Shown here: one piece after another, positions 1 to 7,877 of the stretch
How the letters are laid out: every line of letters starts with the position of its first letter
Position numbering within the stretch: the stretch's first letter is position 1
Virus record (IMG/VR): IMGVR_UViG_3300030118_002532
Coordinates: 1-33,064 of that record
DNA: 33,064 nucleotides
Reading direction: 5' to 3' (one strand)
Source of the DNA: a virus
Program-made: the position numbers and the translations under genes
The notes under the pieces: generated by a model
The model's input: only the letters and a program-made list of their open reading frames with translations
What the model was told of the DNA's origin: nothing
The model's database searches: none

Positions 1-89
1 AGTGCCACGATAATTATCAAACTGGCAACCGTCTTCATAGGCATCTGCACTTTTGCCTCTTCTCCGATGTTTAAAGGTTTGTTACTCAT
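1..89 (-). CDS. small membrane protein, C-terminus cut by window edge
   Basis: This is the first 29 codons of a gene that runs off the left edge. It opens MSNKPLNIGEEAKVQMPMK, followed by a hydrophobic run (VASLIIIVA) that looks like the start of a transmembrane helix. The ATG lies inside ATGAGTAA, so it overlaps the stop of the preceding Cys-rich gene by 8 bases, which points to translational coupling. No clear Shine-Dalgarno precedes it. Small one-helix proteins with this type of start occur in marine phages and are of unknown function. A holin or other envelope role is possible but cannot be shown from a fragment. Confidence 0.6.
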   Translation of the reverse strand, partial: MSNKPLNIGEEAKVQMPMKTVASLIIIVA

Positions 90-243
90 TTTCGTATGTT
101 ATGTCTGTAGCGTGATCTTTTTCTTTTTTATAAGTTCTTTTGCAAGTACATTTTTCACAGGTGCATACACCGTATTCATCAGCGTGAAGATCACTATCTT
201 CACCACAATGACAAGGATGAAAACATGTCTTACATGAGACCAT
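82..243 (-). CDS. small Cys-rich, probably zinc-binding protein (53 aa)
   Basis: A 53-codon frame with eight cysteines and several histidines. CxxC at residues 4-7 and CHC at 11-13 form one cluster, and CTC at 27-29 with CTC at 32-34 form another; a charged Lys/Asp tail follows. The pattern suggests a compact zinc-binding fold, though the ligand set cannot be assigned by eye. The start ATG overlaps the stop of the upstream Trp-rich peptide (TAATG), and its own stop overlaps the next start, so the three genes look translationally coupled. It is too short to be certain, but its cysteine content is very unlike a random AT-rich frame. A regulatory or nucleic-acid-binding role is inference only. 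Confidence 0.6.
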   Translation of the reverse strand: MVSCKTCFHPCHCGEDSDLHADEYGVCTCEKCTCKRTYKKEKDHATDITYENE

Positions 244-326
244 TATCTAGTCCAAAGCCACTTTACTAATTTTTTCCAAGGCCAACAAATTATAGTCCAG
301 GCCCACCCTAATATTTTTTTAATCAT
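243..326 (-). CDS. Trp-rich micropeptide (27 aa)
   Basis: A 27-codon frame with six tryptophans (residues 8, 10, 15, 17, 23, 25) and five lysines. They are arranged in repeated W-x-W pairs and read as an amphipathic or membrane-interfacial helix. It is preceded by a strong ribosome binding site (AGAGGAG, 7 bases before the ATG). Its start overlaps the 3' end of the upstream 216-aa gene and its stop abuts the next ATG (TAATG). The good RBS and the tight coupling support it as a real gene. I do not recognise a named family. A membrane-active role is inference from composition. Confidence 0.55.
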   Translation of the reverse strand: MIKKILGWAWTIICWPWKKLVKWLWTR

Positions 327-969
327 TTTTCTTCTCCTCTATTTCGTAGAAGAATTTATCAGTATCTTCTGTTCTCCAGGCTCTACTATCTTCTACATTC
401 CATTCAGATGTCTGAACTTTCCAGTCAGGGGTGTTATCCTTTACTGTAAACGAAGGTATATCCCATATACATCTATTGTTTGGTTGTGCTGCAAAATTGC
501 CATCATCGAGAGCAATAATGTGAGCGCACTTATGTTCGTGCGGTATTTCCGAATGATCGGTGTCCAATATATTACTTTCAGGATGTGCAAAGTCAACAGT
601 AAATAAGTATTTACCGGAGTGCCATTTTTTATCTTTTCCTATGTATTTTCCTGCTTGACCGTCTAATATATCCCAACGATTAACAGCAGGATAGTAGCTA
701 AAACAATTCCAAAGCTGAAGTTCATCAAGTCGTCTTGTGGGCACTCTGGATGCATCAAATCCCTTTTGGATAAAAGCGCTAATAGGTAAGCGATAGAATA
801 TTGCACCGTTTTCCATAATAGCATGCCATAATATTGCACGACCTGTAAGAGCGCTAAGACCAAAGATAATGCAATCTTCAACTTCTCCATGATGTTTTTT
901 AAGATCATATAAATATTCTCTCCTTATTTGTGCATAAGTTGGTGGTACATTTACATTTAGATACGCCAT
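319..969 (-). CDS. conserved phage protein of unknown function (216 aa)
   Basis: A 216-aa soluble protein without signal peptide or membrane segment. It is rich in Trp, His and Asp, with a His-containing stretch (HSEIPHEHKCAHIIALDDG) around residues 138-156 and an acidic C-terminus ending EEKKND. I do not recognise catalytic motifs of a named enzyme family. Its look resembles conserved hypothetical proteins of marine phages found next to the DNA polymerase. The start is supported by GAGGAG five bases before the ATG, nine bases after the polymerase stop. Its position at the end of the replication operon suggests a role in DNA metabolism or early takeover, but that is inference from neighbours. 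Confidence 0.8.
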   Translation of the reverse strand: MAYLNVNVPPTYAQIRREYLYDLKKHHGEVEDCIIFGLSALTGRAILWHAIMENGAIFYRLPISAFIQKGFDASRVPTRRLDELQLWNCFSYYPAVNRWDILDGQAGKYIGKDKKWHSGKYLFTVDFAHPESNILDTDHSEIPHEHKCAHIIALDDGNFAAQPNNRCIWDIPSFTVKDNTPDWKVQTSEWNVEDSRAWRTEDTDKFFYEIEEKKND

Positions 970-978
970 AAAAACTCC

Positions 979-2853
979 TCATTTTACATCGCCCCAAGTT
1001 GGACCTTTCTCATAGTCCACCTTATTCTTTACTGCAAGTTTAACTGCATCTTGCATTATTGCAATAATTTTTTGAGCTTGGTGCTCAGACTGAACAGATA
1101 TATCAAGTTCATCATGCACTTGTATATGTGGTGTAATACCTTCTTCATACAAATCTAGCATGGCTTGTTTAGTCATGTCAGCCGCAGAACCCTGGATTAA
1201 TTTATTCAAAGCTTTGTATGTAAAGGCTCTTCTAATTCTATCTTCACCATACTTGCCCCTCGCTTCTTCATACGTCATGGGTGCCCTTAGTTCACCTGGA
1301 GCAAACCTAGCCTCTTCCCATTTATCAAATCTACATAGTCTACCGGCAATCGTTTGAATCTCACCATCTTTTTGAGCATCTCTCATTGTGGCATCCATAA
1401 GACCTTTTACAAAAGGGACACTGTCATGGTAGTTATTAAACAATTCGTCTGCATCTTGTTTGTTTTCTAAATCTAAAGATTGTTGAAGTTTTGCTTTACC
1501 CATACCATAAAACAAACCAAGGTTAATTGTCTTTGCTTGTTTTCTTTCTATGTTTGCAAGATTAGCAACCATTCTATGGAAATCCATTTTAGGATCTTTA
1601 TTAAATTTAGATACCATTTCTACAACAGACTCAGAATTTTTTAAGATAGGATGTTGAGCTGCATAGTGTAATACTAATCTAGGTTCTTGTTGCGAATAAT
1701 CAAAACAACCCCAATCACAATCTTGTTCAGGTATAAAAAGACCACGTACTGCAGGTCCTAACAAATTGTTTCTTGAAGGTATTTGTTGTAAGTTTGGATT
1801 AGAGTATGAGAAACGTCCGGTTACAGTACCGCCTGCATCTGATCTTAACTGATTTATGTCAGCATGAATACGTCCATTGTGTTCATGTTTTAATATTGTA
1901 TCTATAAAAGTTGTGTGTGCTTTATTCAATTCTCTTGCTTCTGCAATGTTTTTTACCACTGGATTTTCATGATTTTCTAGTGTAGCTTTTGTAAATGATG
2001 GCGCGTTACTTTTGGCAGTTCTGGAATAAGGTAGTTCAAGTTTCTCAAAAACTTTGGCGATCGATCTTGCTGCCCATATTTGTACTTCTACTCCTGTTAC
2101 TTGTTTTACTTTTGCAAGGCATTGCTCTTCTCTTTTCTCTAGCACACGTTTCAGCTGAAGCGCTTTATCAACGTCTACTCGAACGCCCTTAAATTTCATA
2201 TCTACTAACATTGGAAATAGATTTGTTTCTAAGTTAAATATTCTTTGTAGGCTTTGTTGTTTTATTTGTCCTGAAAATTTTTTAAATAATTCTAAAGTTA
2301 GTTCAGCATCTTTTTCTGCGTATGCTCCAACCATGGATGCAGGTAGTTTATACATTTCTGATTTTGCATCTATACCTTTTTTATCTGCTGCATCTTGTAA
2401 GGCTTTTTCATCTTTAACTTTACCTAACTCCAAAAAAGCTAAAGAATTCAATGAGTAATACAACCTGTTTTCATCTAGTACAGCAGCCATCATCATTGTA
2501 TCAACAATGATTCCATTTATTTTTACACCATAAGATCGTAGCCAACACACGTCGTACATTGCGTTGTGAAATATTTTAGGACATGGTAATGCACAAATAC
2601 TTTTTACCCATTTCATAACCGCTTCTTTAGCAAAGAAGTTACCTTGTTCATGACCAAAAGAATAATATCCAGACCAACCATCCACTGCAACAGCTATACC
2701 AATTATTTCACCATTACCTCTTATAGAACCAGAACCCATCTTTTTAAGATCAGGATCTTTTGTTTCTAAGTCGATAGCTATATATTTATAACTACTTAAA
2801 TCTTTGAACTCTTCTGGAGAGTTCCATATTTCTTCGTTAAATAAATTCTCCAT
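979..2853 (-). CDS. polA: DNA polymerase, family A (3'-5' exonuclease + polymerase)
   Basis: Replicative DNA polymerase of 624 aa with an N-terminal proofreading exonuclease and a C-terminal polymerase, and no 5'-3' exonuclease domain. Exo motifs: I IDLET (residues 27-31), II HNAMYD (96-101), III YAEKDAEL (178-185). Polymerase motifs: A DYSQQEPRL (385-393), B RKQAKTINLGLFYGMG (437-452), C VHDELD (579-584). In motif B the residue equivalent to E. coli Phe762 is Leu445 (codon at 1519-1521). This is the Leu762 type described for many environmental phage polymerases, which is thought to affect speed and nucleotide selectivity. The start overlaps the DUF3310 gene by 17 bases, so the two are probably coupled. 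Family assignment is secure; the biological meaning of Leu762 is inference. Confidence 0.97.
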   Translation of the reverse strand: MENLFNEEIWNSPEEFKDLSSYKYIAIDLETKDPDLKKMGSGSIRGNGEIIGIAVAVDGWSGYYSFGHEQGNFFAKEAVMKWVKSICALPCPKIFHNAMYDVCWLRSYGVKINGIIVDTMMMAAVLDENRLYYSLNSLAFLELGKVKDEKALQDAADKKGIDAKSEMYKLPASMVGAYAEKDAELTLELFKKFSGQIKQQSLQRIFNLETNLFPMLVDMKFKGVRVDVDKALQLKRVLEKREEQCLAKVKQVTGVEVQIWAARSIAKVFEKLELPYSRTAKSNAPSFTKATLENHENPVVKNIAEARELNKAHTTFIDTILKHEHNGRIHADINQLRSDAGGTVTGRFSYSNPNLQQIPSRNNLLGPAVRGLFIPEQDCDWGCFDYSQQEPRLVLHYAAQHPILKNSESVVEMVSKFNKDPKMDFHRMVANLANIERKQAKTINLGLFYGMGKAKLQQSLDLENKQDADELFNNYHDSVPFVKGLMDATMRDAQKDGEIQTIAGRLCRFDKWEEARFAPGELRAPMTYEEARGKYGEDRIRRAFTYKALNKLIQGSAADMTKQAMLDLYEEGITPHIQVHDELDISVQSEHQAQKIIAIMQDAVKLAVKNKVDYEKGPTWGDVK

Positions 2854-3058
2854 AATCTCTTTCCAGAATCATTTCTAAATAATGAATTGCTTTTTTAATG
2901 TCGTAGTGTTTACCTTTCCTAGAATGCCTACAGATATACTTAATAGCATTCCCTTCCGCAAAAAGCAATTTGTTTTGATTTATAAACTCAGCTGGCTGAA
3001 TTTTAAAATCTTGATAGTGATTTCCTTGAACTTGTTTGTCCAATGATTTATATGACAT
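2837..3058 (-). CDS. DUF3310 (SaV-like) small protein
   Basis: A 73-aa protein matching the DUF3310 pattern: a Tyr-containing N-terminus (HYQDFKIQPAEFI, residues 14-26), then a central AIKYICRHSRKGKHYDIKKA (38-57) and a helical C-terminus. The family is common in phages of many hosts and has no firmly known biochemistry; some annotations call it a nucleotide kinase-like protein. It overlaps the upstream helicase stop by 11 bases and the downstream polymerase start by 17, so it is embedded in the replication operon. That fits a role in nucleotide or DNA metabolism, but the function is not established. Confidence 0.85.
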   Translation of the reverse strand: MSYKSLDKQVQGNHYQDFKIQPAEFINQNKLLFAEGNAIKYICRHSRKGKHYDIKKAIHYLEMILERDYGEFI

Positions 3059-4592
3059 AACCCATACCCTCCTCTGATTGTAGTAAATAAAGTCTTTGTT
3101 TAGTTCTTGTTACACCAACAAAAAATAATCTGTGTTCATTATCTGGTGACTTTTCAAACTCACCTTCAATAAAATTACTTTGATATTCATCTGCACCAAA
3201 GTCTGTAAATAAAACTACGTTATCACATTCTTTTCCTTTTGATCCATGCAACGTAAGTATTTTAATATCTGCTTCTTTTAATAAATCATAATTGTTTTGT
3301 ATAAGATGTTTCATAAAAGTTTTTGTATCTTCATCAAAGTCAAGGTGTTCCCAACTACCTTCAACAAGTAAACCATGGTTTTGTTTTAATTCTTCTAAGG
3401 TTACAGAGTACACACTGTCCAAAGTTTTACCACTTGCAAACCCTCTTTTCAGATGTCCTAGTTTTACTTTTAAAAAAGAATACATAACCTTTACATCTTT
3501 GGCATCAATGCTTGCGCCATTGTTTAATCTTTTCCAAGTTGCGTAGGCTAACATAGAATTTTTATCTAGGTACTTATCACCTGCAAATTCGTATCTTAAT
3601 CCTTGCATATACAAATGGTCTCTTGCTTTCTCACAAAGTTTGTTAGTTCGGCCAAGTATCATCCATTTACCTTTTGTAAAATCTACATCTGATAGTGAAA
3701 CATTGTGATGTACTTCTCCTTCCTCGTCTCTCGGTTCCCAATTCTTTTCTCTACGTTCACCAATTCTATTTAATATATTTAAAGCCACTCGATGCACGCT
3801 CCTCGGTACTCGTCTCGACTTAACTTGTTCATCGATAACACCTTCTAGATTTATAAATGTAGATGCGTCTGCACCTTGAAAACCATAGATAGTTTGATCG
3901 TCGTCTCCAGCGATGTATGATCTTGTAGCTAGTTTCTCGAGTTCAAAGAACATATCCCATTGCAATGCGTTTAGATCCTGAGCTTCATCCAAAAACACAA
4001 CATCAAAAAAACTATCTTTATTTTTTATCTTATCGGTAAATAAACCTATCATGTCATAGAATTCTATAATGCCAGTGTCTTTTTTATACTGGGTCAGGGC
4101 CGCATCGATTTTTTCTGCGATACCAATATCAGCCCAACCTGCCATACCTTTTTGTATTGCAGCTTCGTTTATAGATATCTTTTTATTTTTAGCGTAGTCT
4201 CTTGTAGTTAGTATTGGATCTTTGAATCTAGTTTTACCTGTAATAGGATCAATACTCATTTCAGTATTTAATCTATTTGCAATTGGTTCATAAAGTTTGA
4301 ATTGATTCCATTGGCTATTACCTTTTAATAGTTTTGAATTCACATCAATGTTTAGTTCTCTTACACCTAATGCATGCATGGTTCCTATGTAACCAAGTCT
4401 TTCTTTTGGAAAGAGTTCTTCAAATCTCTCTGTTGCTTCTTCTGCCGCTGATTTACTAAAAGTAATATAGCAAATCTTTTTAGGATCAGTTTTGTTTTCT
4501 TTTATTTCTTTTGTCATATAGTGATTTAACAATCTATATGTTTTACCAGTTCCTGGTGGTCCAGGTATTACTGTTCTATCTTTCTTTTCCAT
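3048..4592 (-). CDS. UvrD/Rep-like superfamily 1 DNA helicase
   Basis: A 514-aa SF1A helicase. Walker A is GPPGTGKT (residues 11-18). Motif Ia is TFSKSAAEEA (44-53), the Walker B region is VVFLDEAQD (198-206), motif III is AGDDDQTIYGFQGAD (228-242), motif V is TLHGSKGKE (447-455) and motif VI is FVGVTRTKQRLYLL (491-504). All core ATPase and helicase motifs are intact. It is shorter than cellular UvrD/Rep (about 670-720 aa), suggesting trimmed accessory subdomains. It overlaps the primase gene by 25 bases and DUF3310 by 11, which implies coupled expression. The likely role is 3'-5' unwinding during phage replication or recombination. Confidence 0.93.
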   Translation of the reverse strand: MEKKDRTVIPGPPGTGKTYRLLNHYMTKEIKENKTDPKKICYITFSKSAAEEATERFEELFPKERLGYIGTMHALGVRELNIDVNSKLLKGNSQWNQFKLYEPIANRLNTEMSIDPITGKTRFKDPILTTRDYAKNKKISINEAAIQKGMAGWADIGIAEKIDAALTQYKKDTGIIEFYDMIGLFTDKIKNKDSFFDVVFLDEAQDLNALQWDMFFELEKLATRSYIAGDDDQTIYGFQGADASTFINLEGVIDEQVKSRRVPRSVHRVALNILNRIGERREKNWEPRDEEGEVHHNVSLSDVDFTKGKWMILGRTNKLCEKARDHLYMQGLRYEFAGDKYLDKNSMLAYATWKRLNNGASIDAKDVKVMYSFLKVKLGHLKRGFASGKTLDSVYSVTLEELKQNHGLLVEGSWEHLDFDEDTKTFMKHLIQNNYDLLKEADIKILTLHGSKGKECDNVVLFTDFGADEYQSNFIEGEFEKSPDNEHRLFFVGVTRTKQRLYLLQSEEGMGYVI

Positions 4593-6124
4593 GATGGTTC
4601 TTGACTTTCATATTTTGGTTCTAATGGTTCAACAGACATTATCTTTAACATCTTAAAACAACGAACTGTCTTACCATTTATTTTTGGATAATCCTCTGTT
4701 ACATTCAACAGAGTTTGTAATTTCTGTACCACGACATGTTTTGGATATCTTTTATCTGACCATTTATTTTTTAATAAATGTCTCCAGAAGTCTTTCATTT
4801 TAAAATAACTATGCAGGTCATCAGTATATGCTACACCTCTTTGAATATCATTTATGTCTTTACCCTTAACTTTATTTACAAAGTCTTCTAAGTATTCTCG
4901 TAATTGGTTATCTACTTTAAGGTCTTCAGTTGCTTTCATGTCTGTAGTTTGTTTTTCTTCTAAAAGTTTTATTAACATTTTACGCCATATTATTTTTGCA
5001 ATTGGCATTTGTGGTTTACCTATTTGTTCTAGACAGGCCATAGAAAATTTATCCGGATCATGAAGAACAGCAGTATCAACAATGACTGTTTCACCATCAA
5101 TATCACAGAAGAATAATGGTGGGTCTGAGTTATACTTTCTTATTTGAGATATGGTTTGTACTGGTGCATCACCATCACCTACACCAAATTTCTTTGTCAT
5201 ACATAGTTTAGCATTACAAAAAGATACCAATGGCTCATCTTTACATTTATAAAAATATTCTTTTCGTTCTAATGATTCCTGAGTCTTTACAAGTTCTGAT
5301 GCATTGATAGGTGGTTTAAAATATTTTATATTGTAATGATTCATTTTCTTTTTCCATAAATCATCTTCAGAAAATCTTTTCTTTAGATATACACCTAAAC
5401 TATACATAGTTTCATTTCTGATCCCTTCACCAACACCCTCAGATAGTAACGTAACTAAACATGGTGGCATTTCATAAAAGTCATCTTCTTCTTTTTCTTT
5501 TAATTCTAACTTTTTAAATTCATCTACTGATAAAACATTTTTATCATAATGTTTGAAAAACTTTTCAATGTCTAGCATTGCATTACCTTCACTATCAAAG
5601 GCATATCTCACAGTGTTATCTAAGTTATGGTATGGTAAATTTAAAAAACTACCAACATCACCACGTTCAATATTTATTTTTTCTTGTTTTGGAAATATCT
5701 CTGCTCTTGCATGACCAATAGCTGCTGCATATGTTTTCAATTTATCTCGCATCATAACTGCAGGGACTGGTTCTTTTGTAAATAAAAATAAATGTGCACC
5801 ACCTGACTTTGATCTAAAAACTGTAAGTGGTATTTTTTTCTTTTTTAAATCTTGTACTATTTCTTTGTGATCTAATGGATACACATCCCAATCAATACAT
5901 CCCCATATACAAGTATTATCTCTACGTATTGGAATGATACCTAGTGCAGGATCTGTACCTTTTAAATGATCCAACCACATTTTTTCTGTAGGTGGTTCTG
6001 AAATAGTTTTAGATATAGTTACGTTTTTACCTTTTGCAGATACCTCACCTGTTTTACGTGTTTCACCACGGGCTATGTCTAAGCCTTCAAATATACTTTT
6101 AAATTTTTTTAATACTTCTGTCAT
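4568..6124 (-). CDS. archaeo-eukaryotic-type primase (TOTE-like AEP domain)
   Basis: A 518-aa protein with an AEP-type catalytic core in the N-terminal half. The metal-binding motif is IDWDVYP with D78 and D80; the second motif is SKSGGAHLFLF with S107 and H111; a later conserved stretch is GSFLNLPYHN (158-167). The arrangement matches the primase domain described in TOTE conflict systems and in many phages. The C-terminal part has a Cys cluster (C294, C303, C308) that may bind metal, followed by a helical domain without a recognised helicase. It therefore acts with separate helicases, and the UvrD-like gene starts inside its 3' end. The RBS is weak (ACAGGAT directly before the ATG). The primase assignment is strong; whether it also has polymerase activity is unknown. 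Confidence 0.88.
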   Translation of the reverse strand: MTEVLKKFKSIFEGLDIARGETRKTGEVSAKGKNVTISKTISEPPTEKMWLDHLKGTDPALGIIPIRRDNTCIWGCIDWDVYPLDHKEIVQDLKKKKIPLTVFRSKSGGAHLFLFTKEPVPAVMMRDKLKTYAAAIGHARAEIFPKQEKINIERGDVGSFLNLPYHNLDNTVRYAFDSEGNAMLDIEKFFKHYDKNVLSVDEFKKLELKEKEEDDFYEMPPCLVTLLSEGVGEGIRNETMYSLGVYLKKRFSEDDLWKKKMNHYNIKYFKPPINASELVKTQESLERKEYFYKCKDEPLVSFCNAKLCMTKKFGVGDGDAPVQTISQIRKYNSDPPLFFCDIDGETVIVDTAVLHDPDKFSMACLEQIGKPQMPIAKIIWRKMLIKLLEEKQTTDMKATEDLKVDNQLREYLEDFVNKVKGKDINDIQRGVAYTDDLHSYFKMKDFWRHLLKNKWSDKRYPKHVVVQKLQTLLNVTEDYPKINGKTVRCFKMLKIMSVEPLEPKYESQEPSWKRKIEQ

Positions 6125-6142
6125 ATCCTGTCTGTCTTGACA

Positions 6143-6172
6143 TGGGCGCCTCTAGTCTCCCTTTGGCGCCCA
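6143..6172. repeat. GC-rich 8-bp inverted repeat between ssDNA-binding-like and primase genes
   Basis: TGGGCGCC at 6143-6150 and GGCGCCCA at 6165-6172 are perfect reverse complements with a 14-base loop. Each arm contains the self-complementary GGCGCC. It lies in the 57-base gap between the ssDNA-binding-like gene and the primase gene and stands out as an island of GC in AT-rich DNA. No T-run follows on either side, so it is not a standard intrinsic terminator. It could be an mRNA processing or stability hairpin, an operator, or part of a replication signal. Confidence 0.6.
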
Positions 6173-6181
6173 CTATTCACA

Positions 6182-6907
6182 CTATTTACCGGCGAATGAG
6201 TTGTGAAACTTTTTCGCTCTTTCGTAGAGTGATGAGTTATCAACCATGGCACCTCTCACGACGTTAAAGCCGTACCATTGGTTTCCTTTCCCACTGTTAA
6301 GTACAGAAGACAGGATGTATTTATGACTGTAAGTAGCAGGAGTGAAAGGACCATTTTTGCCTTCAAGTGTAATTGAAGCCATCATTGAATTCCATTTTCT
6401 ACTCACTTTACCTTGAGAAGAACTCATAGAGATTAAAGCAGGTTCCGTAATGTCACCATCTACAATCAGAACAAAATGTTGACCGACTGTGAGAATGTAG
6501 TTTCCATTATCGAGACGATCTTTTCCGCCTGGATCTTTGGTAGTCTTACTAAGAATGTCCGAACTCGCATCAAAGATGTTTTCCGGTCTACCTGAACCTG
6601 TACCAAAATCTGCCCACTCTTGATATTCAAGTTTGTAATAGCAGGGTACAACCTCTATTCCTTTTGCACCATCGTAGACTTTTTTAGTCACGGTGTTTAA
6701 AAACATACCTGGTTCTGCACCTTCAACGTAATTTTGATTACGCTTCTGAGCTTCTCCAGATCCGTTTTGTAAAAGTTTTAGAATTGGTAAAGCCAGATTT
6801 TCTGTCTTCACGTTTTCTAAACCTTGTGCTGCATCTGCTTCAAATAAAATATCTGAAGGCAGATTATCTTTTTTTATAGTCACTTGTTTCTCGTTACTAG
6901 TTTCCAT
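6182..6907 (-). CDS. putative single-stranded DNA-binding protein
   Basis: A 241-aa soluble protein. After a charged N-terminus, residues 36-44 (TENLALPIL) begin a compact domain with GAEPGMFLNTVTKKVYDGAKG and IEVVPCYYKLEYQEW, followed by a long Gly/Ser-containing region and a final domain with PATYSHKYILSS. This layout resembles a family found in marine phage replication operons that is often labelled ssDNA-binding or recombination-associated. The acidic C-terminal tail usual for SSB proteins is absent (it ends NSFAGK). It has a strong RBS (AAAGGAG) and lies two bases after the preceding gene, upstream of the primase and helicase. An ssDNA-binding role is the best fit but not proven by motif. 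Confidence 0.55.
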   Translation of the reverse strand: METSNEKQVTIKKDNLPSDILFEADAAQGLENVKTENLALPILKLLQNGSGEAQKRNQNYVEGAEPGMFLNTVTKKVYDGAKGIEVVPCYYKLEYQEWADFGTGSGRPENIFDASSDILSKTTKDPGGKDRLDNGNYILTVGQHFVLIVDGDITEPALISMSSSQGKVSRKWNSMMASITLEGKNGPFTPATYSHKYILSSVLNSGKGNQWYGFNVVRGAMVDNSSLYERAKKFHNSFAGK

Positions 6908-6908
6908 G

Positions 6909-7487
6909 TTATCTCCTTTTTATTTTTGTACTGTTACCCGAGTAGATTTTAAAAACGTCAGAAGGCATCTCAAGATTATTCTCAAGACGCTCTCTGACTA
7001 GCGCTTTCAGGGTCACAGCATGAACTGTCTCGCGCTGAATAGGTTCAAAACCTTGACCCTTCGCAAGTTCTGCATATTGCAGAGCCTTGTTATCTTCGTC
7101 CCGACCAAAGGTAACAGTGATATCATTTTTGATAATATCACCTAGGCCGTTTTCTCGAAGCCATTTAAAAGCTTTTGATCTTCTATCAAAGAAATCAGAA
7201 TCGTTCTCTCCTCTTCCTTGTGATATTGATGCATAGTAAAATGGTTTTACTTCTACTGATTCACCATCTTTAAGCTTTAATTTTGTAATATTCATTTCTT
7301 GCATCATCTTAGGTATCTCTACTTCAGATAATACTTTTGCTTTTTCTTTTAATTTTGAAATACTATTTTCTGCATTAGAAATTTCGTCTTCAATATTTTT
7401 TAATTCAATAACTTTATTAGACAGAGAAGCTGCGGCATCAATTTGATTTACAGATTCTAGTCTATCTTCTTCATAATTAATTGTCAT
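6909..7487 (-). CDS. conserved phage protein with N-terminal coiled coil (192 aa)
   Basis: A 192-aa protein. Residues about 25-65 form a predicted coiled coil rich in Glu/Lys/Ile/Ser. A small beta-like segment follows (ITKLKLKDGESVEVKPFYYASI), then a helical, charged C-terminal half ending in basic KIKRR. No catalytic motif is recognised. It is the first gene after a near-consensus promoter (7508-7536) with a good RBS (AAAGGAA), and it is directly followed by the ssDNA-binding-like gene and the primase. Co-transcription with replication genes suggests a replication accessory or recombination-partner role. That is inference. Confidence 0.78.
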   Translation of the reverse strand: MTINYEEDRLESVNQIDAAASLSNKVIELKNIEDEISNAENSISKLKEKAKVLSEVEIPKMMQEMNITKLKLKDGESVEVKPFYYASISQGRGENDSDFFDRRSKAFKWLRENGLGDIIKNDITVTFGRDEDNKALQYAELAKGQGFEPIQRETVHAVTLKALVRERLENNLEMPSDVFKIYSGNSTKIKRR

Positions 7488-7507
7488 ACAATTCCTTTCG
7501 TAAATTG

Positions 7508-7536
7508 TATATAATCCTAGACTTTTCTTTTGTCAA
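7508..7536 (-). promoter_or_regulatory. candidate sigma70 promoter for the replication operon
   Basis: On the minus strand TTGACA (7536-7531) is followed after exactly 17 bases by TATATA (7513-7508). The -35 is a perfect consensus and sits two bases beyond the stop of the 7539-7877 gene. The -10 is about 20 bases upstream of the next ATG, leaving room for the AAAGGAA ribosome binding site. It would drive the coiled-coil protein, ssDNA-binding-like, primase, helicase and polymerase genes. It is one of the strongest promoter matches in the window. Confidence 0.65.
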
Positions 7537-7538
7537 TA

Positions 7539-7877
7539 TTATTTTTTAAATAAATCTATTTCTATTGGGTAGTAAGTTTTTTCTTGTCTATCCCATTTTA
7601 AAAATTTAAACTTTCCATTTGTCATATCAGAAACAACTGCACAAATAACACCAATAGTTGCAGGGTCACCAGATAATAAAAGGTAGTCTTCAGATGTAAA
7701 GTCTTTTAGAAGCGTTCTAAGTTTCTGAATTAATGGACCAGGTGAAAGTATCATTTGAGAATACATAGGTAATAGAGTTTGAATGTCTCCATACTTTGCT
7801 GCACCCATAACATTATATTTAGGTTTACCTGTTTCTTTATCGATAGGTATCTCTTGAGTTAAATAAACTTTCGCCAT
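7539..7877 (-). CDS. conserved marine-phage protein of unknown function (112 aa)
   Basis: A 112-aa protein with a distinctive, clearly conserved-looking sequence: VYLTQEIPIDKETGKPKYN at the N-terminus, LLPMYSQMILSPGP in the middle, LLLSGDPATIGVICAVVSD (residues 66-84) and LKWDRQEKTYYPIEIDL near the end. Proteins of this type recur in marine phages next to replication genes; no biochemical function is known to me. It is the first minus-strand gene after the divergent gap at 7878-7923 and so is probably an early gene. No membrane segment or metal site is apparent. Confidence 0.8.
   Translation of the reverse strand: MAKVYLTQEIPIDKETGKPKYNVMGAAKYGDIQTLLPMYSQMILSPGPLIQKLRTLLKDFTSEDYLLLSGDPATIGVICAVVSDMTNGKFKFLKWDRQEKTYYPIEIDLFKK

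Noticed and set aside
663-908. 81-aa hydrophobic minus-strand frame
   Set aside because: It lies wholly inside the conserved 216-aa gene in another frame and has no RBS; the hydrophobicity comes from the frame shift of an AT-rich gene.
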